The translations under genes were made by a program, and so were the position numbers. Under the pieces are notes generated by a model, which was given only the letters and a program-made list of their open reading frames with translations, was not told the DNA's origin and made no database searches. Shown piece by piece: positions 16,283 to 25,335 of a stretch of 64,000 bases of DNA. How positions within the stretch are numbered: position 1 is the first letter of the stretch; each line of letters begins with the position of its first letter. The DNA is from Bacterioplanoides pacificum (lineage in GTDB: Bacteria; Pseudomonadota; Gammaproteobacteria; Pseudomonadales; Oceanobacteraceae), in NCBI RefSeq assembly GCF_042648445.1, contig NZ_JBHRYB010000005.1:1-64000 (forward strand). Direction: 5' to 3'.

Positions 16283-17329
16283 ATGACACTGTGTGAGCGT
16301 TTGGCCATCGATTTCCCGTTGTTGCAGGCACCAATGGCCGGGGTACAGAACTGGCAACTGGCCGTTGCGGTGTCTGAAGCCGGTGGTTTGGGGGCCATTC
16401 CCTGTGGCATGCTGGCGCCGGATCAGATCGTCGAACACATCGAACAGTTCAGGCGCCGGTCGCAACGTCCTTATAATCTCAATTTTTTCTGTCATACCAT
16501 GCCGGCGGCCGATAATGCGTTATTGCAGCACTGGCAGCAGCAGATGACACCTTATTACAACCAGCTTGAGGTTGAGCCGCCAGGGTTTGACGGTGCCTTA
16601 CGGCGGCCATTCGATGACGACATTGCCGATTTGCTGGAGCCTTATCGGCCAGCGGTAATCAGTTTTCATTTTGGTCTGCCGGCGGCTGAATTATTACAGC
16701 GGGTTAAATCCTGGGGCACCACGGTATTGTCTTCCGCCACGACCCTGGAAGAAGGTTTATGGCTGCAGCAACACGGCGCTGATGTTGTGATTGCACAGGG
16801 CATTGAAGCCGGTGGTCACCGGGCGGTATTTCTGCAGGGCGACGATTGGCCTGCGCTGTTGCAGCAACAACCCGGCTGTGCAGAACTGGTGACACAACTG
16901 AGCCGGCAACTCGATATTCCGGTTATTGCGGCTGGCGGTATTGCCAGTCATGCCGACGTCCGGCGCATGCTGGCCGCCGGTGCTGCAGGCGTGCAGCTGG
17001 GCACCAGTTATTTGTTGTGTGATGAAGCCAATACCAGCGAGCTGCACCGTCAGGCGTTACAGGATGAGCAGCGCCAGACCGCGGTAACCACGTTGTTTTC
17101 CGGCCGTCCGGCGCGTGGCATCGTCAACCGGGTGATGACGGAGCTGGGCTGTATGCCGTCGCCGCTGCCGCCGTTCCCTTATGCCTCGCTGGCTCTGGCG
17201 CCATTGCGCAGTGCCGCAGAAGCCCGGCAACGGGATGATTTTTCGCCGTTGTGGGCCGGTGAAAACCGTTCCGGTTGCCGTGCCATCAGTGCTGCGCAAT
17301 TAACCCGGCAGTTGTGGTTTGGTGAATAA
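16283..17329 (+). CDS. Nitronate monooxygenase
   Basis: The 348-residue protein is an FMN TIM-barrel of the nitronate monooxygenase/2-nitropropane dioxygenase class: FPLLQAPMAGVQNWQLAVAVSEAGGLGAIPCG at the N-terminus, QGIEAGGHR with the catalytic histidine near residue 180, IPVIAAGGIASHADVRRMLAAGAAGVQLGTSYL for phosphate binding, and RPARGIVNR. It oxidises nitronates such as propionate 3-nitronate to nitro-free products. An AAGG site precedes the ATG. It is on the same strand as moeA, 96 bp away. Confidence 0.88.
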   Translation: MTLCERLAIDFPLLQAPMAGVQNWQLAVAVSEAGGLGAIPCGMLAPDQIVEHIEQFRRRSQRPYNLNFFCHTMPAADNALLQHWQQQMTPYYNQLEVEPPGFDGALRRPFDDDIADLLEPYRPAVISFHFGLPAAELLQRVKSWGTTVLSSATTLEEGLWLQQHGADVVIAQGIEAGGHRAVFLQGDDWPALLQQQPGCAELVTQLSRQLDIPVIAAGGIASHADVRRMLAAGAAGVQLGTSYLLCDEANTSELHRQALQDEQRQTAVTTLFSGRPARGIVNRVMTELGCMPSPLPPFPYASLALAPLRSAAEARQRDDFSPLWAGENRSGCRAISAAQLTRQLWFGE

Positions 17330-17425
17330 CAACCGCTTTGCCGCCACGGCCGTTACCTCGTTGGTGGTACTGGAATGTTCAGCGGGTTGATATAGTATCG
17401 GCCAAACTTTACCGGGAAATTCACC

Positions 17426-18661
17426 ATGAAAGATGCTTGTGCCAGTGCCGGGTTAATGCCCCTCGACGATGCACTGAAACAACTGCTGGCGGCGCTGACG
17501 CCGCTGCAAGCCAGCGAAAGTGTGGCGATCAGTCAGGCCGATGGCCGTATTGTGGCGCAAACCATTACCAGCGAGCTGAATATTCCTCCCGCCGATAACT
17601 CGGCGATGGATGGTTATGCGTTACGGGCAGAAGATGGTCGTGCGGGGAATGAGCTGCGGCTGGTCGGGCAGTCCTTCGCCGGTCATCCTTATAGCGCTGT
17701 GGTGCAGCCGGGGGAGTGTGTCCGTATCATGACCGGCGGTCAGCTGCCCGCCGGAGCGGACTGTGTGTGTATGCAGGAAAATGTCAGCGTTGACGGTGAT
17801 CTCATCCGTTTAACGCAGGCGGTTAAAGCGGGCTCTAATGTGCGTTATGCCGGAGAAGACATTAGCCGTGGTGCGCTGGTGTTTGAAGCCGGCCGGCGTT
17901 TGCGGGCGGCGGATATCGGTTTGTTATCCAGCCTCGGAATTGCCGATGTACGGGTAAAAAAACGCATTCGTGTGGCGTTAATTTCGACCGGTGATGAATT
18001 AAAAAAACCGGGCGAGGTGTTGCAGCCCGGACAGTTTTACGAAAGTAATGGTTACACGCTGGCGGCGTTATTAACCCGCTTTGGTGCTGAGGTACTGGAG
18101 TTCGGTATTGTTGCTGATGACCTGCAACAACTGACGCAGGTGTTTACTCAGGCTGACCAGCAGGCCGATGTGGTGATTACTTCCGGTGGTGTATCGGTTG
18201 GTGAAGCGGATTTTGTAAAAACCGTACTGCAGTCGCTGGGGAAAATTGCCTTCTGGAAACTGGCGATTAAACCCGGAAAACCCTTCGCTTTTGGTTTATT
18301 GGCCAACAGTTATTTTATAGGCCTGCCGGGCAACCCGGTCTCGGCACTGGTGACTATGCATCAGCTGGGCCTGCCGATGCTGAGTAAAATACAGGGTGAA
18401 AACGCCCGTGTACCCTTACGCCTGAGCGCCAGCGCCGGTTGTGATATCCGTAAAGCGCCGGGGCGGACGGATTTTCAGCGCGGTATTTATCACACGACGG
18501 ATGATGGCCGGTTACAGGTGGTGACCACCGGTTCCCAGGGCTCCGGGGTATTAACCTCAATGAACCGCGCCAACTGTTACATTATTCTCGAACAAATGCG
18601 CGGTTCTGTGGCTGCTGGTGAGTCAGTGACCATTGAACCGTTTGACGGCTATATTGGCTGA
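17426..18661 (+). CDS. moeA: Molybdopterin molybdotransferase
   Basis: The 411-residue protein has the MoeA landmarks: PPADNSAMDGYALRAED near residue 55, RIMTGGQLPAGAD, VALISTGDEL, SNGYTLAALL, TSGGVSVGEADFVK and FIGLPGNPVSALVT, with the C-terminal domain IV. MoeA inserts molybdate into adenylylated molybdopterin to finish the molybdenum cofactor. No other moa/moe genes are adjacent. Its 3' end overlaps the 3' end of the convergent norR by 13 bp. Confidence 0.93.
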   Translation: MKDACASAGLMPLDDALKQLLAALTPLQASESVAISQADGRIVAQTITSELNIPPADNSAMDGYALRAEDGRAGNELRLVGQSFAGHPYSAVVQPGECVRIMTGGQLPAGADCVCMQENVSVDGDLIRLTQAVKAGSNVRYAGEDISRGALVFEAGRRLRAADIGLLSSLGIADVRVKKRIRVALISTGDELKKPGEVLQPGQFYESNGYTLAALLTRFGAEVLEFGIVADDLQQLTQVFTQADQQADVVITSGGVSVGEADFVKTVLQSLGKIAFWKLAIKPGKPFAFGLLANSYFIGLPGNPVSALVTMHQLGLPMLSKIQGENARVPLRLSASAGCDIRKAPGRTDFQRGIYHTTDDGRLQVVTTGSQGSGVLTSMNRANCYIILEQMRGSVAAGESVTIEPFDGYIG

Positions 18662-20247
18662 TCCTGTTGCAGTTGCCGGGTAACCGCAAGGCCCAGGCGT
18701 TTCGCCAGCCGGGTTAAATTCGCCCGGTCGGTTTGCAGCTGACGGGCACTGGCTGCCCAGTTGTGGTTATTTTGCTGCAGTGTCTGAATAATTAAACGGC
18801 GCTGAAAATCTTCGGTCGCCAGTTTCAGGCTGGTGTGTGTGTCGGCAGTCGCCAGCTTGCCGCTGGTTGCATCTGTCTCCTGAATGGGGCTGCGGTCCGT
18901 CGGCTGGCTGCTGTGTAACTCGCCGATGTCACTGCGGCCAATCACAATGATGGCCTGATGTTGGCGGCTGCGGGCACGTAATGCCGCACGGCTGATGCAA
19001 TGCTCCAGTTCACGCACATTGCCGGGCCAGTCGTATTGCTGCAGCCAGGGCATCACATCGCTGGCAAATTTAATTTGCTGCAAGCCCAGTTTGCGGCGCA
19101 TTAATTCGAGGAAAAAACCGGCCAGTAATATCACATCCCGGCCACGCTGACGCAGCGCCGGCACATGCAGCGGATACACGCTGAGACGGTGGTATAAATC
19201 ACTGCGGAAATTGCCGTTATCACACTCCTGTTGCAGGTCGCGGTTCGTCGCCGCAATAATCCGTACATCCACCTGCTGTGACTGATCCTGGCCAACCGGC
19301 TGAATTTCCTGGTTCTGTAACGCGCGCAATAATTTACTCTGCACCGCCAGTGGTAATTCGCCAATTTCATCGAGAAATAAACTGCCACCATCAGCCATCA
19401 TAAATTTACCGGAACGACTCTGACTGGCTCCGGTAAAAGCCCCTTTAACATGGCCAAAGAGTTCACTTTCGATCAGATTTTCCGGCAACGCGGCGCAATT
19501 AACATACACCAGCGGGCCGTTACTCCGGCCAGACTGATGATGAATGGTGCGCGCCACCAGCTCTTTACCCACGCCGGTTTCACCCTGAATTAACGCGGTA
19601 AACCCGGAGCTGGCAACAATCTGAATTTCCTGTTTCAGGCGTTGCATCAGCGCGCTGTCGCCGATCAGTTCACCACCGTCTTTGGTTAATGCTTCCTGGG
19701 TTAATTCTTCCACCACCGCCCGGGCATGGCTGGCATGTTGCTGCAGGGATTCCAGTGTCAGAGCATTTTTCAGCGCTGCGGCGGACATGGCACTGATGAT
19801 CTCCAGCGTACGCTCAGGAATATCATCAAACTGACCCGGGGTCAGACTGTCGAGTGTCAGTACACCGATTAACCGTTGCTGATCACGCAGTGGCAGTCCC
19901 ATGCAGGAATGCACCGGCAAATCCCCTTCCAGCGCCAGCAATAAGCCATCGTAAGGGTCGGGCAGCGGGCTGGAGGCGGCAAAACGCACCGGACTCTGCG
20001 ACTGACAAATCTGCTGAAAACGCGGGTGCTCGGCAATGCCGAAACGCCGTCCCAGGGTGTCGCTGCTCAGCCCCTGTAAGGCCAGTGGTTTTAAATAATC
20101 GCCCTGCACACTGAGCAATACCACGGCATCACTGCGAATCGCTTTACGGATATGGGCCAGCAGACGGCTGAAACGATCGTCACTGGTGAGGCTGTGGCTG
20201 AGATCAAGCGCCAGCTCCAGCAGGGCATTAACAGAGATAGGGCTCAT
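18649..20247 (-). CDS. norR: NorR/FhpR-type NO-sensing sigma-54 activator
   Basis: I start at ATG 20247 with GGAAG upstream. The protein has an N-terminal GAF domain that in NorR holds a mononuclear iron sensing nitric oxide, a central AAA+ domain with Walker A GETGVGKE, the sigma-54 contact loop GAFTGA and Walker B FLDEIGE, and a C-terminal Fis-type helix-turn-helix (NHNWAASARQLQTDRANLTRLAKRLG). It activates the divergent ppyR-nnrS-hmp operon. Two GT-N7-AC sites lie in the intergenic region. In Pseudomonas the equivalent is FhpR. Confidence 0.92.
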   Translation of the reverse strand: MSPISVNALLELALDLSHSLTSDDRFSRLLAHIRKAIRSDAVVLLSVQGDYLKPLALQGLSSDTLGRRFGIAEHPRFQQICQSQSPVRFAASSPLPDPYDGLLLALEGDLPVHSCMGLPLRDQQRLIGVLTLDSLTPGQFDDIPERTLEIISAMSAAALKNALTLESLQQHASHARAVVEELTQEALTKDGGELIGDSALMQRLKQEIQIVASSGFTALIQGETGVGKELVARTIHHQSGRSNGPLVYVNCAALPENLIESELFGHVKGAFTGASQSRSGKFMMADGGSLFLDEIGELPLAVQSKLLRALQNQEIQPVGQDQSQQVDVRIIAATNRDLQQECDNGNFRSDLYHRLSVYPLHVPALRQRGRDVILLAGFFLELMRRKLGLQQIKFASDVMPWLQQYDWPGNVRELEHCISRAALRARSRQHQAIIVIGRSDIGELHSSQPTDRSPIQETDATSGKLATADTHTSLKLATEDFQRRLIIQTLQQNNHNWAASARQLQTDRANLTRLAKRLGLAVTRQLQQDQPI

Positions 20248-20287
20248 AACGGACTTCCGGGGTTTTTTGAATTTATAACACGATTGA

Positions 20288-20323
20288 GTCAAAAGGACAT
20301 GTTTTCTGGTGAGTCAAATTGAC
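20288..20323. promoter_or_regulatory. Two NorR binding sites (GT-N7-AC)
   Basis: GTCAAAAGGAC (20288-20298) and GTCAAATTGAC (20313-20323) each match the NorR core GT-N7-AC, with centres 25 bp apart. They lie upstream of the sigma-54 promoter at 20377. E. coli NorR uses three such sites; I see two convincing ones. Confidence 0.75.
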
Positions 20324-20376
20324 ATCTTTTAAGGCTTTTAAAATCTAAGTTATTGAAAAATAAAAAGAAAAATATC

Positions 20377-20392
20377 TGGCACGGGCTTCGCT
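20377..20392 (+). promoter_or_regulatory. Sigma-54 (-24/-12) promoter for the NO-response operon
   Basis: TGGCACGGGCTTCGCT has the GG-N10-GC spacing of RpoN promoters, and TGGCAC matches the -24 consensus perfectly. Transcription would start about 20403, 29 nt before the first gene. The A/T-rich stretch between the NorR sites and this promoter could host IHF, but no strict IHF match is visible. Confidence 0.8.
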
Positions 20393-20431
20393 ATAGCAGA
20401 GTGATATCAAACTGACCGGATGGGGTAGCGT

Positions 20432-20716
20432 ATGATTTCTCAGTTTCACCTGGCGGGTCCACGCCCACAGATCAGCAATGCGGACGGGATTCATCGTCTG
20501 CTGGTGCTGGGCAACTGGGGCATGTTGCTGGGGGCGGTGTTCACTCTGCTATCGGTCTGGCTCAGCTATGGTCTGAGTCAGTGGTTACCGCTGTCGTTAC
20601 AGATTGTGGCGCATATCAGCACCCTGATATTTGCCACCGCCATCAAGTTTGGCTACATCCTGCGCTGTTTTGCGCTGAATCGTTTTGCTGGTTTTAACCA
20701 GGAGCAGTCATTATGA
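20432..20716 (+). CDS. ppyR: Small membrane protein, PpyR-like
   Basis: A 94-residue protein with two hydrophobic segments (residues about 28-46 and 52-75) after a short cytoplasmic N-terminus. In Pseudomonas aeruginosa a small membrane protein of this type, PpyR, lies beside fhp/fhpR and an NnrS gene; the order here is the same, so I use that name on context more than on sequence. It is the first gene after the sigma-54 promoter and overlaps nnrS by 4 bp. Confidence 0.55.
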   Translation: MISQFHLAGPRPQISNADGIHRLLVLGNWGMLLGAVFTLLSVWLSYGLSQWLPLSLQIVAHISTLIFATAIKFGYILRCFALNRFAGFNQEQSL

Positions 20717-21906
20717 GAGCGGTGATTCAGTCTTGCTTACAGCAACCGTTATTAGAGCTGGCATTCCGGCCATTTTTTTTGCTGGCGGCGGCATTATCGG
20801 TCATGGCGTTATTGGCCTGGGCCGCTGTGCTGAACGGCATCACCGGCTGGCAACCCGCTTTGTTAAGTCCGCTGCTTTGGCACATTCATGAGATGTTGTT
20901 TGGTTTTGCCTTAACCGTGGCCTGCGCTTTTTTATTGACCGCGGTTCAGACCTGGACCGGCCAGCGCAGCATGCACGGCGCGATGTTGCTTGTCCTGATT
21001 ATTGTCTGGCTGGTTATCCGTTTTTTAGTCTGGCAACCCTGGTGGGGATTCAGTCCGCTGTTATTCACGCTAGTGATGACGCTGCAGTTGAGCTGGTGGG
21101 CGCTGATGATCGGTTTTTTCGGCTGGTTATTGTGGCGTAGCGGCAGTCGCCGCAATTATCAGTTTATCGTTATGTTGCTGATGATTGCCGCATTACATCT
21201 TGTTTTTCTGGCGCTGGCTCAGGGCGATTATTTAAATCAGGCGCTGCATCTGAGCCATAGTGTACTGATGTTTTTCAGCGTGATGATCAGCGTGATTGCC
21301 GGGCGGGTGATTCCGATGTTTACCCGCAACGGCTGCCGCATGGCGGGCATCTCTGCCAGGGTAGAAGAAACCCCGGCTATTAATCGCGCGTTAATGCTGT
21401 TGTTACCACCCACTGCAGTGTGTTTTTTATGCAGTTACTGGTGGCCGCTGAACACGCTGACGGCAGTGCTGTTGTTTGTGGTGGGTGGGCTGCATCTGTT
21501 ACGCAATATGTATTGGGCGCCACTGGCAACCTTAACGCAGCCGTTGTTGTGGTCGCTGCAGCTGTCTTATTTCTGCCTGGGACTTTCCTTCGTCATGCTG
21601 GGGGTAAGTTTAATCAGTGATGTTTTGCCATTCAGCAGTGCCTTGCACCTGCTTACGCTGGGAACACTGGGGGGCATGATTCTCGCCATGATCAGCCGGG
21701 TATCGCTGGGTCATACCGGCCGGCCGCTGCAGGTCAGTAACTGGATTCGTGCTGCTTTTTTACTGATTTTCTGTGCTGCCGCATTTCGTCTGATTTTACC
21801 GTTAGCCGGCTATGCCTTAAGCGGCTGGAATCTGGCCGTCGTCTGCTGGTGCCTGGCTTTTTCTCTGTTTCTTTACCGGTATTTCCCGGTGTTGAGCCGT
21901 GCCTGA
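20713..21906 (+). CDS. nnrS: NnrS-family haem/copper membrane protein
   Basis: The 397-residue protein has about twelve predicted membrane helices and NnrS signatures near the start (LAFRPFFLLAA, WHIHEMLFGFALTVACAFLLTAVQTWTG) and in the middle (VIAGRVIPMFTRNG). NnrS proteins are induced by nitric oxide and protect cells from nitrosative stress; the mechanism is unsettled. It starts inside the preceding gene by 4 bp (ATGA). Confidence 0.9.
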   Translation: MRAVIQSCLQQPLLELAFRPFFLLAAALSVMALLAWAAVLNGITGWQPALLSPLLWHIHEMLFGFALTVACAFLLTAVQTWTGQRSMHGAMLLVLIIVWLVIRFLVWQPWWGFSPLLFTLVMTLQLSWWALMIGFFGWLLWRSGSRRNYQFIVMLLMIAALHLVFLALAQGDYLNQALHLSHSVLMFFSVMISVIAGRVIPMFTRNGCRMAGISARVEETPAINRALMLLLPPTAVCFLCSYWWPLNTLTAVLLFVVGGLHLLRNMYWAPLATLTQPLLWSLQLSYFCLGLSFVMLGVSLISDVLPFSSALHLLTLGTLGGMILAMISRVSLGHTGRPLQVSNWIRAAFLLIFCAAAFRLILPLAGYALSGWNLAVVCWCLAFSLFLYRYFPVLSRA

Positions 21907-21941
21907 ACGGGCACATTTTATTGTTTTAATCAGGATTTATT

Positions 21942-23135
21942 ATGTTATCCCAACGACACACAGATATTGTTAAAAGCACGGTGCCACTGTTGGAGGAGGC
22001 TGGCCCGGCCGTTACCGATCATTTTTACCGGCGGATGTTCAGTCACAACCCGGAACTGAAACATATCTTTAATCAGAGTAATCAACACTCCGGACGGCAA
22101 CAGTTTGCACTTTTTTCAGCCATCGCGGCTTATGCCAAGCACCTGGATACTCCGCAAGTATTGGCAGAGATGGTGGATCGTATTGCTAACAAACACACCA
22201 GTCTGAATATTCGCAGCGAACATTACCCGATTGTTGGCCAGCATTTAATTGCCACACTGCAGGAGCTGTTACCAGAGCAGTTTACTGCTGAGGTGCAGCA
22301 GGCCTGGGAGCTGGCCTACCAGCAACTGGCGGATATTTTTATCCGTCGGGAAGGCGAAATTTATTTGGCCAGTTCCTCGTCAGCCGGGGGCTGGTCCGGA
22401 GGACGGGAGTTTGTTCTGACAGCCAAACGACCGGAGTCTGAACTGGTCAGCAGTTTTGTTTTTGTTCCGCAGGACCGCGGCGCAGTGGCCGCTTATAAGC
22501 CCGGACAATATATTGGTATTGAGGTTCAGCCCGAGGGCTGTGAATTCCGCCAGATACGGCAATATTCTTTGTCGTCAGCGGCGTTAGCCGGGCAATATCA
22601 GATATCGGTAAAGCGGGAAATGAATGGCCGGCCGGGTGTGGTATCGAATTATTTACACGATGATTTAGCCGTTGGTGACCGGGTTGTACTGTACCCGCCG
22701 GTTGGTGATTTTTATCTGCACCCCGGTGAGCAACCGCTGGTGCTGATTTCAGCCGGAGTAGGTGTAACACCGATGCAGGCGATACTGGAGCATGTCTGTC
22801 AGCAGCAGCCTGGCCGTGAGGTACATTTTTTACATGCCTGTGAAAATCCGCAGCAGCACAGTTTCGCTGCGCGGCAACACAATATTAAAAAAGACATGAA
22901 TCTCAGCCTGCATTATTGGTACCGGCAGCCGGTAACACAGGAACAGCCAGAAGGATCCTGTTACAGCGGCTTGATGGACATCGCTGAGGTTGCTGATTTA
23001 CCCCGCCAGCAGGGTGAGTTTTATATCTGTGGGCCAGTGCCGTTTATGAGTGTTATACGGCAGCAGTTATTGGCTGCCGGGGTAACCGCTGAGCGGATTC
23101 ATTACGAAGTTTTTGGTCCTCATCAGGGGTTATAA
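21942..23135 (+). CDS. hmp: Flavohaemoglobin, nitric oxide dioxygenase
   Basis: The 397-residue protein has an N-terminal globin with the distal Tyr29 and proximal His85 in the standard positions, then FAD-binding (RQYSLSS) and NAD-binding parts (ISAGVGVTPMQAIL, ICGPVPFM) and the C-terminal YEVFGPH. It converts NO plus O2 to nitrate. It is the last gene of the NorR-dependent operon, 35 bp after nnrS. Confidence 0.96.
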   Translation: MLSQRHTDIVKSTVPLLEEAGPAVTDHFYRRMFSHNPELKHIFNQSNQHSGRQQFALFSAIAAYAKHLDTPQVLAEMVDRIANKHTSLNIRSEHYPIVGQHLIATLQELLPEQFTAEVQQAWELAYQQLADIFIRREGEIYLASSSSAGGWSGGREFVLTAKRPESELVSSFVFVPQDRGAVAAYKPGQYIGIEVQPEGCEFRQIRQYSLSSAALAGQYQISVKREMNGRPGVVSNYLHDDLAVGDRVVLYPPVGDFYLHPGEQPLVLISAGVGVTPMQAILEHVCQQQPGREVHFLHACENPQQHSFAARQHNIKKDMNLSLHYWYRQPVTQEQPEGSCYSGLMDIAEVADLPRQQGEFYICGPVPFMSVIRQQLLAAGVTAERIHYEVFGPHQGL

Positions 23136-23181
23136 CACGCTGCTGGGCCACGGATGGCCTGTTAATGCCCAGGTGTGTTGG

Positions 23182-24222
23182 TTAATCCGGATTTTTGCTG
23201 CGGCTGGCCGGAAACTGATGGTTTTTAAATAACAGGCTTTCCAGTAATGCGTATAAAAATACCGCGCCCAGAGTACCACTCAGGGTCAGCACCAGTCGCA
23301 GCAGGGTGGCGGGTAAGGGAGCGTTATTGGTTAATGCACCCACCATCAGTGCCAGCATGACCGAGATGCTGTACTGATACACCATAGGAGGATGACGGCC
23401 GTGGTACATGTGATTGGCAAGCCATAAAATGGCCAGGAACGTGCTGCCCAGCAAAATAAAAAAATGACCAACAAAACCAATAATGGCAAGAATCAGCAAT
23501 GCCATAAGCCCGCCGAGCAGGGTAGCAAAGCTGCGCTCTTTGGCTTCTTCAAACTGATGTTCTTTACAGGGAAAAACCAGGGTGAAAATCGCTGCGATAG
23601 CGAGAGTCATATTTTGCCTGTCCAGCACGGTATAAAGCCATAACAATAACAACAATAAAACCGCCGCCCGTAACATGGCCCGCTCCAGCTGCTGGCCATA
23701 AGGGTCCGGCTGATACACCTCTTTCAGTGGTGTTGTCGCCCGGCTGGGAAAAATACCATACAGCACGGGTATCAGTATCATCGCGGTGATTGCACCTTCG
23801 ATAAAACCGTTATGGATGATCATTAACGCGGCAGCGGATTTGGCCCCCATCACCGACATTAATACCACTGAGATCAGGATCAGCATGCCAACCGGATTGC
23901 CGGATTTCAGCGTCAGGTAATACGCCAGGCTGCTGATAAAAAACACCACCAGAGTGGTAATTAATGGCATGACATACAGCCATGAAATCAGCCAGTAAAA
24001 AAAACTGCTGGCGATGATCAGAAACAGCGGACCAGCAATCGCCTTTTTCAGGTCAAATGCTTTGCGCATCCCAGCCATCAGACCGATGGTCAGTGCCGGT
24101 ATCAGCATTGGCATGGATGACTGAATTAAAAACGCGATCAGTAACGCCAGGCTGCCGGCACAGGCTAAACGAATGGCAAAATACGGATCGTCATTAACCT
24201 TTGGCCGTGGAGCAATAAACAT
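23182..24222 (-). CDS. DUF2955 (FUSC-like) inner-membrane protein
   Basis: The 346-residue protein is almost entirely hydrophobic, with an AaeB/FUSC-like arrangement of two halves each containing several helices (MLIPALTIGLMAGMRKAFDLKKAIAGPLF; MTLAIAAIFTLVFPCKEHQFEEAKERS). Proteins of this type pair with HlyD-like membrane-fusion proteins to export small aromatic or lipophilic compounds. It lies 11 bp downstream of such a partner. Substrate unknown. Confidence 0.75.
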   Translation of the reverse strand: MFIAPRPKVNDDPYFAIRLACAGSLALLIAFLIQSSMPMLIPALTIGLMAGMRKAFDLKKAIAGPLFLIIASSFFYWLISWLYVMPLITTLVVFFISSLAYYLTLKSGNPVGMLILISVVLMSVMGAKSAAALMIIHNGFIEGAITAMILIPVLYGIFPSRATTPLKEVYQPDPYGQQLERAMLRAAVLLLLLLWLYTVLDRQNMTLAIAAIFTLVFPCKEHQFEEAKERSFATLLGGLMALLILAIIGFVGHFFILLGSTFLAILWLANHMYHGRHPPMVYQYSISVMLALMVGALTNNAPLPATLLRLVLTLSGTLGAVFLYALLESLLFKNHQFPASRSKNPD

Positions 24223-24233
24223 GAGCTGGCCGG

Positions 24234-25325
24234 TTAATACAGGTAAGAAAACATGGATTTAAACCAGAACAAAACGGCGGATAACCAGGCCACCGGATTG
24301 GATTCTCCGCTGGCATAAATCAGGGCGCTGACTTTACCTCCGGCTTTGGCCTGCTGTGGCCAGTTATCCAGCCCGCCGTCCAGTTCGATATGCAGCGGAA
24401 TTTTCCGCGCCGGTTCAAACCACTGGTTAGCGGCCTGATTCTGTTGCAGGCCGTTGGCGCTGGCCCGTCCCGGATCGATGCCCCAGGCTATGGCCTTGAC
24501 CACGCCGTGATACACCTTCCCGGGAACCGCATCAAAGCTGATGGCGGCGCTGTCGCCGATGTCAATATTGCCGAGCTGGTTTTCGCGCAGGTCAATTGAA
24601 ATCCAGGCGCCGCGGGAGTCGATAAAGGTCAGTGCCGGATTACCCGGCGCTACATACTGGCCGATTGCCAGGCTGAGGTTGGTAATCACCCCTTGTGTAG
24701 GGGCTTTGGCAGTGGTGTATTCAAGATTGAGCTGAGCTTGTTCCAGTGCGATCCGGGCGGCCTGAACTTCGAGATTGGTTTCATCGCTGGCCCCCAGAGC
24801 CAGAAGTGAGCTTTCCAGTGCGGCTTTGGCTTTTTCGTAGGTAGCCTGCGCACTTTTCAGCCGTGCTCGGGCATTGTCGGCTTCAGCAGAGGACAATAAA
24901 TTGCGCTTTGCCAGCGCCAGCGCACGATTGCTGGATGCCCGGGTATTTTCCAGATTGATCCGCGCTTCGTTGACACTCGCCTGGGACGATAAGATGGAAG
25001 CGGCACTGGCGCGGGTACTTTTAATAGCACTGGCAAGCTGATTCCCGGCCTGACGCACCGCCAGCTGGTAATTGCGGTTGTCGATGGTAAACAGTGGCTG
25101 GCCGGGTTGTACTATATCGCCATCGGCGACCAGCACCTGGGTGACCTGGCCGGCCACCAGCGGAGACAACTGGGTGACATAAGCTTTCACTGCGCCGCGT
25201 GATGATGACGGAGCCAGGCGGTCGGTGAGAACATGCCAGAACAATAATACCGCCAGTAGCATCAGAATCAGGCCCGATAATTTTCGGGCACTGAGGTTGG
25301 CATTTTTTTCTGTACTGGCATTCAT
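24234..25325 (-). CDS. HlyD/EmrA-type membrane fusion protein
   Basis: I start at ATG 25325, with GAGGAA upstream. The 363-residue protein has one N-terminal membrane helix (LSGLILMLLAVLLFWHVL), a lipoyl-like strand pair (SPLVAGQVTQVLVADGDIVQPGQPLFTIDNRNY), a long alpha-helical hairpin rich in Ala/Gln/Ser (residues about 100-200), then the second lipoyl half (KAPTQGVITNLSLAIGQYVAPGNPALTFID). It would link the DUF2955 pump to an outer-membrane channel. It follows the diguanylate cyclase gene after 10 bp on the same strand. Confidence 0.85.
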   Translation of the reverse strand: MNASTEKNANLSARKLSGLILMLLAVLLFWHVLTDRLAPSSSRGAVKAYVTQLSPLVAGQVTQVLVADGDIVQPGQPLFTIDNRNYQLAVRQAGNQLASAIKSTRASAASILSSQASVNEARINLENTRASSNRALALAKRNLLSSAEADNARARLKSAQATYEKAKAALESSLLALGASDETNLEVQAARIALEQAQLNLEYTTAKAPTQGVITNLSLAIGQYVAPGNPALTFIDSRGAWISIDLRENQLGNIDIGDSAAISFDAVPGKVYHGVVKAIAWGIDPGRASANGLQQNQAANQWFEPARKIPLHIELDGGLDNWPQQAKAGGKVSALIYASGESNPVAWLSAVLFWFKSMFSYLY

Positions 25326-25335
25326 AAACGTTTCC

